54,770 nucleotides of DNA from Deltaproteobacteria bacterium (GTDB lineage Bacteria > Myxococcota_A > UBA9160 > UBA4427). Shown one piece after another: positions 36,117-44,093 of this stretch. Numbering within the stretch: the stretch's first letter is position 1; each line of letters begins with the position of its first letter. The stretch spans positions 1 to 54,770 of the forward strand of contig NZHD01000059.1 of assembly GCA_002691205.1 (NCBI GenBank), given 5' to 3'. A program made the position numbers and the translations under genes. A model generated the notes under the pieces. The model did not search any database and was not told the origin of the DNA. It saw only the letters and a program-made list of their open reading frames with translations.

Positions 36117-36782
36117 TCACACGCACTCAAGACGCATGACCTGCCGACGTCCCAAAGCCAGAAGTTGTTGCGTCAAGGCAGAGGCCCGATCACCCGCCTC
36201 CGCCAGCATCTCAAAATAGCCACGCAAGTCAGCATCGGATTCGCGAAGCTCTGAAATCCCTAGGTCGGTGCCGCCGATGATCACGCTCAGCAGATGGTTA
36301 AAATCGTGGGCCGCTCCGCCTGCTAAGCGCCCAATCGCTTCCATCTTCTGAGCCTCCCGAAGTTGAAGTTCCAGCCCGACCAAATCGTTAATATCTTGCA
36401 TTCGCGCTCATCGCTGTCCCTTCGCTGAACAAGGTAGTCACACACCGAACCATCGCTTACGACCCTCAGATGTTTAAAAGCGAATCTAAATTGTGCGGTC
36501 GGGCATTCCCGCGTCCAGGAAGCCGGTCCAACGTTCCATATCGGCCGAAACCAAAAAATGGGTCAGAGGTTGCCCTAGCGACTCACTCACTGGATAACCC
36601 AAGAGCTTTTGCCAAGCGGGGTTCAAATAAGTCGGGCGGTTCTCAGCATCACATTGAACAATCACCTCGGGGAACGCATCGAGCAGGTCCCGGTTGATCC
36701 CCTGCACCGCTTCAAGATCTCTCTCAAGCCTGCCCTGCTTCGGATGGCCTGTGAATTCAGACTGCGAACGAGTTCCCGACAT
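36117..36782 (-). pseudogene. Decayed PAS-histidine kinase
   Basis: This is the remnant of a PAS sensor kinase. The 5' part (36782 to about 36490) encodes a PAS domain: AENRPTYLNPAWQKLLGYPV, ending in a stop at 36486-36488. The middle, in another frame (about 36484-36405), encodes a plausible PAC segment: FKHLRVVSDGSVCDYLVQRR, then DSDERE. The first frame returns from about 36401 with DLVGLELQLREAQKMEAIGRL, and the phosphoacceptor His in AAHDFNHLL. Reading therefore leaves and rejoins the same frame, as expected of two compensating indels. The ATPase domain is absent: the frame stops at 36117, against the end of the neighbouring LLM gene. No in-frame start yields the complete kinase. Confidence 0.78.
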
Positions 36783-36953
36783 TCTTTTGTGACTTCAAGC
36801 CAAAGTATATGCACCCCCCTCTTAACGAAGAAGGGACATGACGCTCAATCTCAAAAACGCCACGCTCTAGGGAAAGGTAAACCTCGCAAGCGCGGGCTAT
36901 TATCCCAACCTCTCAGGAAAATCTCTTAAAAACAATTTATAGCGAGGAACTCA

Positions 36954-37460
36954 ATGACAAAGCCCACACCGACCACGAAACCCGCCCCTCGCGAATCAGA
37001 GGATTCGAAGCCAAAAGCACAGAACCAAATCAGCCGACGCGCGCTGATTGCCGGGACGGCCGCTCTCGCAGTAGCGAGTTCCAGCGGACGAGCCTTCGCA
37101 AGTTCCTCTCCCCATCATGGATCTCACGCGGTACGACGAGACGACCTGGTGCGTTCGGCTGGGAATTGCGGCACCACAGGCGAGATCTGCCAAGCCCATT
37201 GTCAGCAAATGCTCGCCACCGGCGACACGCGACTCGCCGATTGCTCAGCCTCCGTGGCTGAAATGACCGCAAGCTGTTCCACCCTCGCTCATTTTGCGGC
37301 CTCAAACTCTGAGTACCTACCGGCCATGGCCAAGCTCTGCATCCAGATTTTGAAAGACTGCAAAGCAACCTGCGAAAAGCACCCAAAACACGAAGAGTGT
37401 ATGGCGTGCGCTGAAGCATGCGAGCACTGCATCGAAGAATGCGAAAAAGTCGCGGCCTAG
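36954..37460 (+). CDS. Tat-exported Csp1-like four-helix copper storage protein
   Basis: This 168-residue protein has a long N-terminal leader with a twin-arginine motif (SRRALIAGT), a hydrophobic stretch and AxA cleavage near RAFA. The mature part is a four-helix bundle with 13 cysteines arranged mostly in CxxxC-type helical spacings (GEICQAHC, LKDCKATC, EECMACAEACEHCIEEC). This is the hallmark of the Csp family, which stores many Cu(I) ions inside the bundle. Csp1 of methanotrophs is also Tat-exported with 13 cysteines, so the resemblance is close. GAGG lies upstream of the ATG at 36954. A multicopper oxidase at the left end of the window suggests extracytoplasmic copper metabolism. Confidence 0.92.
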   Translation: MTKPTPTTKPAPRESEDSKPKAQNQISRRALIAGTAALAVASSSGRAFASSSPHHGSHAVRRDDLVRSAGNCGTTGEICQAHCQQMLATGDTRLADCSASVAEMTASCSTLAHFAASNSEYLPAMAKLCIQILKDCKATCEKHPKHEECMACAEACEHCIEECEKVAA

Positions 37461-37570
37461 GCCGCCCCTCGAAATAAAAATTCCGAACTGTCAAAGAAGG
37501 ACTCTGCTCTTCCCTTCCTGCCATCAAGAGCCGATGGGAGCCCATGAAGGCAGCAAACTAAGACAACGAT

Positions 37571-37972
37571 CTAACCCGATGCACCCATAAAAACGGCAAC
37601 GACAAGAGCGACCCCTGACAGATAGGTCGCGACCGCTCCGATCATCCGTAAAATGTGAGGCGTCTCCATGCTCGGCCCCACAACTAAACCCATCGCAATG
37701 AAGTATCGGCCGGCTGTCGCGATCCACATCATCCAAAGAACCCAGGTTGCGGGCCCCTGCATAGCGGCCACATAGATCAACAGTGCGAGCATCGGCGCAT
37801 ACTCGGCCGTATTTCGATGAGCGCGGATCAGCTTATGGAGCCGATCCGTGGGGTCCGTTGGTGTCCCAATCATAGTATGCGGCCCGTCTTTCCCACGAAG
37901 CATTGAAATCGAAAACCCCAAAAGAAAAACCGGCAGGGCCAGAAGGCCAATGCAGATATACGCCGTCGTCAT
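37571..37972 (-). CDS. MAPEG family membrane protein
   Basis: This 133-residue integral membrane protein has four hydrophobic segments. The N-terminal helix MTTAYICIGLLALPVFLLGF is followed by the RAHRNTAEYAPMLALL stretch, whose Arg/Asn/Glu pattern is the glutathione-binding signature of MAPEG enzymes (glutathione transferase/peroxidase or eicosanoid metabolism). Two more helices end near the C-terminus. ATG at 37972 has AGAGGAG eight bases upstream; the in-frame start at 38056 adds 28 residues without similarity and is disfavoured. It is convergent with the Csp1 gene. Function is likely detoxification, but unproven. Confidence 0.9.
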   Translation of the reverse strand: MTTAYICIGLLALPVFLLGFSISMLRGKDGPHTMIGTPTDPTDRLHKLIRAHRNTAEYAPMLALLIYVAAMQGPATWVLWMMWIATAGRYFIAMGLVVGPSMETPHILRMIGAVATYLSGVALVVAVFMGASG

Positions 37973-38094
37973 GAAAGCACTCCTCTCTTTGTTACGAACC
38001 AGAAACCACCGCTGTCCGCATAGACGAGCGAGCGTGCCAGTGGCCTGCTCTCTCATTTCACCCTAGATGGGTATTCCTTGTGAAATTTTTCACT

Positions 38095-38925
38095 TTAAGA
38101 TCTTGACCGAAACGCCTCTACACGGGACGTCAAGGCTTCAAGAGATCGAAGCAAAGAGTCGAGGTCGCTATAGCGACTGCCATGAATGTATTCCGTGACG
38201 CCCAATGAAGAGAGCGCTTCCAGACGATCAAGGTCTTCCTGTAGTCCCGCTCGTCCCAACTCACCGCCCGCCGCAATCTCGGGTTCGCCACGTCCGGCAT
38301 CCGAAAAACGTGAAAAAAGCTCTTTCGATCCGGGCCCAATCTCTTCAGGATCGTCCCCCAAAGGCATCCAACCGTCTCCAAAGCGAGCCGCCCTAGCGAG
38401 AGCGTGCGGGGCAGAGCCTCCGATCCACATACGCGGCATTTTAGGTCGCGGACGAAACAGAAAGGACTGGCTATTCGAAACGACAACGTCGTCCTCGGCA
38501 CTAAATGCCTCGCGGATAAAAGACAAAGTCTCATCGGTGATCCGACCTCTTTTTTTGCGGTCCAGACCCAGAGCCCGAAATTCAGCCCCCATCCAGCCGA
38601 CTCCCACTCCCAACTCAAGTCGTCCTCCGGAGAGTTCCTGTATGGTCGCAATCGCCTTGGCGGTGGGCAGCGCAGCGCGATAGGGCGCGATCAAAGCCGC
38701 GGTCCCGACTCGAATACGCTCGGTCCCCGCCGCGAGCCACGCGAGGGAGGTCAAAGGGTCGAGATAACGCCCTCCCGAGCCCTCCGCGTCGTCCGGTGGG
38801 ATTGCGATATGGTCGGGCACCCAGACAGCATCCAGCCCCGCCTCCTCGCAACGACGGACGCCATTTCCAAGAACCGTCGCATTGGCCTCGGGCCCCATGA
38901 GCCGAAGATAAAACCCGAATCGCAT
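38095..38925 (-). CDS. LLM-class oxidoreductase, TIGR03619-like
   Basis: This 276-residue protein has MRFGFYLRLMGPEA at its start, VWVPDHIAIP, RIRVGTAALIAPYRAALPTAKA, GRLELGVGVGWMGAEFRALG and PRMWIGGSAPHALARAARFGDGW, all LLM superfamily contacts for a reduced flavin or F420. ATG at 38925 has GGGGGAGAG upstream. It lies 96 bases downstream of the related gene at 39022-39915 on the same strand. The two proteins share layout but differ clearly in sequence, so this is an old duplication or independent paralogy rather than a recent copy. Substrate is unknown. Confidence 0.9.
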   Translation of the reverse strand: MRFGFYLRLMGPEANATVLGNGVRRCEEAGLDAVWVPDHIAIPPDDAEGSGGRYLDPLTSLAWLAAGTERIRVGTAALIAPYRAALPTAKAIATIQELSGGRLELGVGVGWMGAEFRALGLDRKKRGRITDETLSFIREAFSAEDDVVVSNSQSFLFRPRPKMPRMWIGGSAPHALARAARFGDGWMPLGDDPEEIGPGSKELFSRFSDAGRGEPEIAAGGELGRAGLQEDLDRLEALSSLGVTEYIHGSRYSDLDSLLRSLEALTSRVEAFRSRS

Positions 38926-39021
38926 GCTCTCTCTCCCCCGGTCCCCAAAATTCTACCCTTAAAAAACGGCTCCGGAATCCATCTCAATGTTGGCTTCCGG
39001 GAAACTAGCCCTAGGGCACTC

Positions 39022-39915
39022 CTAGCCGATCATCAACTCCTTCGCCTCCTTCTCGAGAAAACTGATCACGGCATCCTCGATCTCTTGGCTTGGTAGAGAA
39101 CCCTGGTCTAGCCAATCTCGAATCAGCACGAGCCGGTCCACACCCAGATCTTCAAAGCGCTTTGCATCGTCCGCATTTACAAATCCATCCGAGTAATCGC
39201 CCCCGCTGCCCGTCGGCGTAATGGTAATCTCGAGGCGACCGAGGGATTCGGGACGCTCCACCTCATTGGCCAACTCCTCAAGTTCCTTAAGCTTTTCTGC
39301 GGTCTCTTCAAGGCCATAACAGCCATACCAGCCGTCCCCTTGCGCGATAGTTCGACGAAGCGCTGGCCGAGATCCACCCCCTACCAACATAGGCGGGTGA
39401 GGCTTTTGAACCGGCATGGGATGTGACTTTATTCCCGAGAACTGAGTGAACCGACCATCAAAGACGGGCTTCTCCTGGGTCCAGAGAGTCCTCAGGACTT
39501 CCATGTGTTCGCTGGTCCTCGCACCCCGCTCCTCCCAAGGAATTCCAAGCGCGTCGAACTCGCCTTTGACATAGCCCACACCCAGACCAAAAATCAGACG
39601 CCCCTTGGACAGGACGTCCACGCCTGCGAGTTCCTTCGCTAAAACCACGGGGTCACGTTGGGGCAAGAGCAATATGCCGGACCCGAGTTTGATGGTCTTC
39701 GTCTTCGCCGCGGCAAAAGCGAGGCTCGCAATGGTGTCCATCATGGGCGCCTCTGGGGGTACCGGCGAAGGCGGGGCCTGAGGATCAATCATGATCACAT
39801 GCTCACCGGTCCACACCGACTCGAAGCCTAACTGCTCGGCCGTCACCACGACTCTCTCCATAGAGTCCGGAGTGCAGAGACCCCCGTCATTAAAGCCAAA
39901 TAATCCGTAGTCCAT
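39022..39915 (-). CDS. LLM-class oxidoreductase, TIGR03619-like
   Basis: This 297-residue paralogue of the protein at 35220 begins MDYGLFGFNDGGLCTP, then VWTGEHVIMIDP, IKLGSGILLLPQRDPVVLAKE, GRLIFGLGVGYVKGEFDALGIPW and HPPMLVGGGSRPALRRTIAQGDGWYG. These cover the cofactor pocket and specificity loops. GGGAGG lies upstream of the ATG at 39915. It is the first gene of a two-gene minus-strand unit with 38095-38925. An inverted repeat about 100 bases upstream (40018-40032) could be its operator. Confidence 0.9.
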   Translation of the reverse strand: MDYGLFGFNDGGLCTPDSMERVVVTAEQLGFESVWTGEHVIMIDPQAPPSPVPPEAPMMDTIASLAFAAAKTKTIKLGSGILLLPQRDPVVLAKELAGVDVLSKGRLIFGLGVGYVKGEFDALGIPWEERGARTSEHMEVLRTLWTQEKPVFDGRFTQFSGIKSHPMPVQKPHPPMLVGGGSRPALRRTIAQGDGWYGCYGLEETAEKLKELEELANEVERPESLGRLEITITPTGSGGDYSDGFVNADDAKRFEDLGVDRLVLIRDWLDQGSLPSQEIEDAVISFLEKEAKELMIG

Positions 39916-40253
39916 TGTCCCTCCCTAGCCGGCCGTAATACACTCGTGAGCAAAAAAAGAGACTGGGCCCTTCTCACGGAAAACTGAGCCCCAGAGTAGA
40001 GTAGCTCTTACGGTCCTCCTTAATCATTAAGGGCTATAGGACTTAATCCCTGAGGCGTGGGCGGACATTCACTCTGCCTACGTCCCAATATCATCGTCTC
40101 CATGAGTCAAGGGTTCACTTTCTCAACCCGGTTCAGCCACCGTTCATAAGTGCGCCGAAATCGCTCTTAATCGACCTGAAGAGCATCCTTTCTTATACCT
40201 TCTGGTAGCACACGGCGTTCTCCAATCACCCATCCAACCAGAGGCTCACGATC
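39916..40253. other. Divergent intergenic region
   Basis: These 338 bases separate an LLM gene and a small + gene. Apart from the inverted repeat at 40018-40032 and the GAGG ribosome site of the small gene, I see no promoter consensus or RNA motif. Confidence 0.4.
40018..40032. promoter_or_regulatory. Perfect inverted repeat, candidate operator
   Basis: The arms CCTTAAT and ATTAAGG flank a single central C. It lies in a divergent intergenic region, about 102 bases before the LLM start at 39915 and 222 before the + gene. A dimeric regulator site is plausible; no regulator gene is adjacent. Confidence 0.4.
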
Positions 40254-40478
40254 ATGCTTGTCACGGAGCACACCACCCTCACTGAACTCGTAAAAGAGTA
40301 TGGAGAGATCGAAGAAATCATGGAGGCTTTTGGCGTCAAGAGCACAGAGACCAACCCTCTGCGGCGCGAAATCGCAATGAACATCGCCGTCGAAAGAGCA
40401 AGCCGAATAAAAGGGATGAAGCTGAATCAATTCATAGAACAAATAAACCAAGCCATCGAAAAACACTCATTATCCTGA
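40254..40478 (+). CDS. Small DUF1858/ScdA-N-like helical protein
   Basis: This 74-residue helical protein resembles the N-terminal DUF1858/ScdA_N fold, with a pattern TTLTELVKEYGEIEEIMEAFG followed by amphipathic helices. The second half has NIAVERASRIKGMKLNQFIEQ, recalling the usual ending in which an LDLEELLEELN-type helix packs over the first. The cysteines that often sit at the turn in related proteins are absent here. ATG at 40254 has GAGG nine bases upstream. Its role is unknown; related domains occur in proteins dealing with nitrosative stress or Fe-S clusters. It stands alone, convergent with the GPH transporter. Confidence 0.68.
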   Translation: MLVTEHTTLTELVKEYGEIEEIMEAFGVKSTETNPLRREIAMNIAVERASRIKGMKLNQFIEQINQAIEKHSLS

Positions 40479-40552
40479 ATGCTTCCACCGACCGAGGCCC
40501 ATCCGGCTCAGCCCGCCGAAACAGAGACACCCACTTAATGACTCGGTGCGTC

Positions 40553-42043
40553 TTACTCTTTCGCCTGCGCGCTCTCGGCTCGCCTAGCCAAGTTTGCGAT
40601 GTTCGCATCGTGATCCGCTCGGGTGATTCGGTACCCCATAAGGACCCAAATCGCCGCCAAGCCGAGAACTGACATGACTGGACCGTAGATCACCCCTAAT
40701 TGCAAAATAGTCTCAGGAGAAACATCCGCAACATCCGTCTGAGTCGGGAACGCAATCAAAACTAAAACCCAACCTCCAATCAAGGTTCCTAACCCGCTCG
40801 TGGCCTTCTTCATAAACGTCTGAGAAGAACTAATTAATCCGGCCATCTGATCCCCTGTCTGAGCGGCATGGTCGTCCACCACCTCCACCAGCATGGAACC
40901 AATCGCCACCGCGATCAAGATTCCCGCAATGTTCTGAGCGATCCCTAGAGCATAAAAAGTGTAGGTCAGCGCGTCGGTTCCATTTGCCGGCATCAAATCG
41001 AAAAGCCTTAACATGATCGGTCCAACATCGACAAAGAGTCCATAAATGAGAACGGCAATGCCCACCCTCCTCTTCTCCCGACCGTAAAAGATCCGAGGCA
41101 CCAACCAGAATGCTATCGGCACTCCGATTACGGCCACCAGGCTGTAAACAAAAAGAACATCTTCCGGGAGGCCCCAGAAATAACGAAACATATACATAAA
41201 CAGAGCAGCTTGGGTTCCAAAGACCGCCGCAGAGATCAGTCGAGAACCGAGCAAAGACGCCAAAGACTTGTTCTTAAAGGGTTTTAGAAAATCTCGAAAG
41301 CGATGCGTCACCAGAGGAAGGGCTTTCTGCTCTTTTACTAACCGCGGGATATGCTTCTGGAGCCCAATGGCGCAGCCCAGCATGGCCAACGCCGTAATGA
41401 CCGCTCCGTAAAGTCCGGCGTCTTGATAGCCCACGACGTTTAGCATGCCGGTCGTAAAGTCATCGGTTGGAACCAAGAAAATCCCGTACATCCCTGCCGT
41501 AACCACCGCCGTCCAGCCATAGATGGCATTTGAATGAAAATTCAGCAGGTCCGAGCGACCGTCATAATCGTCCGTCAACTCCGGCACAAGAGCCATCACC
41601 GGTACGTCAAAAAAAGTAACCGTAAGACGAACCGCTGTCGTCACTAAAAATAGGAATGAAAAAGTTACGGCATCCGAAGCAAAAACCCAGTCAGGCGGAT
41701 TCCAAAACAGCCAGAAAAAAAGAGCCGAAGGCAATACGGCTGCGTACATGAAGGGATGCCTCCTTCCCCAACGTGTCTCCGTCCGATCCGACCATGCCCC
41801 TACTAAAGGATCACTAATGGCATCCACGGTCAGAGCTGCAGCCAAAGCTCCCCCCACCACCGCCGCCGAGACCCCAAGAGCCGCGTTGTAGTAGACCATA
41901 GAAAACCAAGTCATCCCCATACTCAGGGTGCCGGCTGCCACCGCCGCTAAGGAGAACGAGAGCTTTGTTCCTAGATCTAGCTGACGTCCGTGAGGTTCAG
42001 ATGGCTTCTCGTTCAACAAAGGACTCCCTTTTGGCTTCCTCAC
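40553..42043 (-). CDS. GPH-family (MFS) cation symporter
   Basis: This 496-residue inner-membrane transporter has about 12 transmembrane helices. The segment RWGRRHPFMYAA after helix 2-3 and DAISDPLVGAWSDR match the glycoside-pentoside-hexuronide:cation (melibiose-type) symporters. Na+ or H+ gradients would drive uptake of a polar solute, and no substrate is evident. The frame opens with GTG at 42043; a TTG at residue 9 or 10 preceded by AAGGGAG is a second possible start. It is followed upstream by SRPBCC and LLM genes on the same strand. A related GPH protein with the same loop motif lies at 50028. Confidence 0.92.
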   Translation of the reverse strand: MRKPKGSPLLNEKPSEPHGRQLDLGTKLSFSLAAVAAGTLSMGMTWFSMVYYNAALGVSAAVVGGALAAALTVDAISDPLVGAWSDRTETRWGRRHPFMYAAVLPSALFFWLFWNPPDWVFASDAVTFSFLFLVTTAVRLTVTFFDVPVMALVPELTDDYDGRSDLLNFHSNAIYGWTAVVTAGMYGIFLVPTDDFTTGMLNVVGYQDAGLYGAVITALAMLGCAIGLQKHIPRLVKEQKALPLVTHRFRDFLKPFKNKSLASLLGSRLISAAVFGTQAALFMYMFRYFWGLPEDVLFVYSLVAVIGVPIAFWLVPRIFYGREKRRVGIAVLIYGLFVDVGPIMLRLFDLMPANGTDALTYTFYALGIAQNIAGILIAVAIGSMLVEVVDDHAAQTGDQMAGLISSSQTFMKKATSGLGTLIGGWVLVLIAFPTQTDVADVSPETILQLGVIYGPVMSVLGLAAIWVLMGYRITRADHDANIANLARRAESAQAKE

Positions 42044-42156
42044 TTCACTTCACCTCACGGGAAGATCAAAACGATCGATTTCCCGAAATTATCTGAAATC
42101 AATCGACCCGATGCCATAAAGGCTAGCGGAAGACTCCTAAAACACGGCATCCACTT

Positions 42157-42582
42157 TCATGCACCCTTCTCAAGGGATTTCCTCAGATGCATAATAAAGT
42201 AGTCGCGATAGACCTCCTCGATCGCCTTCGCGACCAGCGCCTTCTTCACGCCGGGAAGCTCAAAGTCACACTTCCACTCGATGGAGCACTTCTGCTCATC
42301 GATCGCGGTCAACGTGACCGTACCGAGATAAGCCGTATACGGGTGAGGCGACTCCACCAAGCTGTAATCAAATGAAAAATTTTCAGCCGAGTAGGCTTCG
42401 CACTTTTCAACATAGCGACCGTCAGCCGAGTCCACTGTTCGCACGCATCCCGCTTCCGACCCTTCGACCTTAAGGACGTTTGAATCAGGAGACCAGAGAC
42501 TCATATCCCCAAAATCGGCCAGGCAAGCCCAAGCGACCTCAACTGGGGCTGGGAGATCCTCGACAACACATACATCGGGCAT
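42157..42582 (-). CDS. SRPBCC/polyketide-cyclase-like protein
   Basis: This 141-residue START/Bet v1-like helix-grip protein begins MPDVCVVEDLPAPVEVAWAC. The fold is supported by alternating strands, WSPDSNVLKVEG, CVRTVDSADGRYV, YTAYLGTVTLTAI, and a long C-terminal helix (ALVAKAIEEVYRDYF). Proteins of this family bind hydrophobic ligands or catalyse aldol cyclisation or dehydration; no catalytic set can be assigned. ATG at 42582 has AAAGGAG upstream. It lies between the transporter and an LLM gene on one strand, so it may act on a metabolite handled by these neighbours. Confidence 0.88.
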   Translation of the reverse strand: MPDVCVVEDLPAPVEVAWACLADFGDMSLWSPDSNVLKVEGSEAGCVRTVDSADGRYVEKCEAYSAENFSFDYSLVESPHPYTAYLGTVTLTAIDEQKCSIEWKCDFELPGVKKALVAKAIEEVYRDYFIMHLRKSLEKGA

Positions 42583-42755
42583 ACTGTAGCTCCTTTATCG
42601 TTCGACTGACTCAAGCAGTCCTATCGTTGGTCCCTTTGCCTCAACTGCCAAAGAGCAAGAACTTAAACTCGTTCACTCCACCCCCTGCTCACACTGAATC
42701 CGGCCGGCTAATCCTCGGCCCACACCCCCCGACCCATCCGAAGACGATTTCAGGA

Positions 42756-43676
42756 TCAAGAAGTACTTTCAGAAGCCAGGAAATCAAGGGTCCTCTGCTC
42801 GGAACCTTCCTCAACCGGAGTCACAGCAACCTTCAAGTCCGTGACACCTGCGTCACGAAGTCGCCCGAGCTCCGCCGTGAGCTCGGCCTCGTTGCCCACA
42901 AGCGCAATATCCTCGGGCCCAGCAGCTCCTTCGCGATCCAGCATGGCCCTATAGGACGGCAAAGCGCCGTACATCCGATATACCTTGGACATGAGACTTC
43001 GCGCACCTTCCTGGTCATCGGTCACCACAAGAGGAAAACCGCCCACGACGCGCGGAGAAGCCTTCCCCGCATCGCTAGCCGACTTCTGAATCTTGGGAAC
43101 AATGTGCCCTGCCAACGTTTTAATCCCCGTCATCCACGTAATCGTGCCCGCTGAAAGTCGGCCCGCATGGCCAAGCATGATTTCCCCGAGAGCCGCCACA
43201 AGCAACGGCACCTCACCGCTTCCTGGGACATCTAGGCCCGCGTGCACGCGATAGAGGTCGCCTTTGTGTCCCACAGGTTCTCGCTTGAGCAGTGGGCTGA
43301 GCACCTCAAGATACTCCTTCATGTGTTTGGCTGGCTTCTCATAAGACATGCCCATCATGTCTTCGATCATAATCTTATGCGAGAGCCCGATCCCTAGAGT
43401 AAAACGATCCCCGGTAATCGTTCCAGTCGACAGGGCCTGCTGCGCCATCGCCACGGGATGTCGCGGATAGGTGGGCATAACGGCTGTTCCTAACTCGATC
43501 CGCTCTGTAACGCCCCCTGCAGCGGCCAAAGCCGACATCGCGTCCCAAGACATAATATTGGGAAGCCACAGAGATCTAAATCCCATCTCCTCGGTCATCT
43601 TCGCGTAAGCCAACCACGCCTCCAAGGAATCCTGGCCGGGCTGAAGGGTCATTCCGTACATAAGTCCGATATTCAT
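42756..43676 (-). CDS. LLM-class F420-dependent oxidoreductase, TIGR03564-like
   Basis: This 306-residue LLM enzyme resembles the TIGR03564 F420-dependent group. It opens with MNIGLMYGMTLQ and has ERIELGTAVMPTYPRHPVAMAQQALS, GDRFTLGIGLSHKIMIEDMMGM, and PAKHMKEYLEVLSPLL. ATG at 43676 is preferred over the in-frame GTG at 43688; GGAG lies about 11 bases upstream. It forms a minus-strand run with the SRPBCC and GPH genes. It is closely similar in layout to the protein at 46039 (the same HMKEYL-like region), suggesting a paralogue pair. Reaction unknown. Confidence 0.88.
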   Translation of the reverse strand: MNIGLMYGMTLQPGQDSLEAWLAYAKMTEEMGFRSLWLPNIMSWDAMSALAAAGGVTERIELGTAVMPTYPRHPVAMAQQALSTGTITGDRFTLGIGLSHKIMIEDMMGMSYEKPAKHMKEYLEVLSPLLKREPVGHKGDLYRVHAGLDVPGSGEVPLLVAALGEIMLGHAGRLSAGTITWMTGIKTLAGHIVPKIQKSASDAGKASPRVVGGFPLVVTDDQEGARSLMSKVYRMYGALPSYRAMLDREGAAGPEDIALVGNEAELTAELGRLRDAGVTDLKVAVTPVEEGSEQRTLDFLASESTS

Positions 43677-44093
43677 TTTTTGAAGCACTCCAACGTTGAC
43701 TCACCCTAGATAGTTGAGGACATGAATCTCTCGCCCTTAAGAGACCCAGAGTCTCGCTTTCCTGCTCCCAGCAGGCACTACTCTCTATGGGTAGGCGTAC
43801 AAAAAATAAAAACCTCAAATCAACACCGCTCCTCCTAAATTCACAGATTCAGCCGTATTCAGGAGCGCTGAGATTTGAGCTCACCGCCCAAGCTTCACCA
43901 CACGTGCGACATTTCGCGACAAAGGAAAGCGACAACGTAGAAGTTCCTCCCGAATGTCTTCGGTCAAGGGAATCATAGGAGGATGAGCGGCACGCCTACG
44001 TAATCAAGTCACACCACGCGCTGAGCCAGATGTGTTATGTATTTTCGAATCGATCGAGGAGTCTCGATCGGTCACCGCCTAAAAGGAACAACC
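43677..44093. other. Divergent intergenic region
   Basis: These 417 bases separate the LLM and MDR genes. They contain a small inverted repeat (GAGAC/GTCTC, 43741-43755) and the stronger one listed at 44051-44070. No reading frame with family similarity is present. Confidence 0.4.
44051..44070. promoter_or_regulatory. Perfect 8-bp inverted repeat upstream of the MDR gene
   Basis: The arms CGATCGAG and CTCGATCG flank a GAGT loop, 23 bases upstream of the MDR ATG at 44094. It could be an operator or a hairpin in the 5' leader that affects translation. Confidence 0.5.

Noticed and set aside
36117..36782. Programmed ribosomal frameshifting in the sensor kinase
   Set aside because: No slippery heptamer or pseudoknot visible, two shifts would be needed, and the ATPase domain is missing anyway; decay or sequence error fits better.
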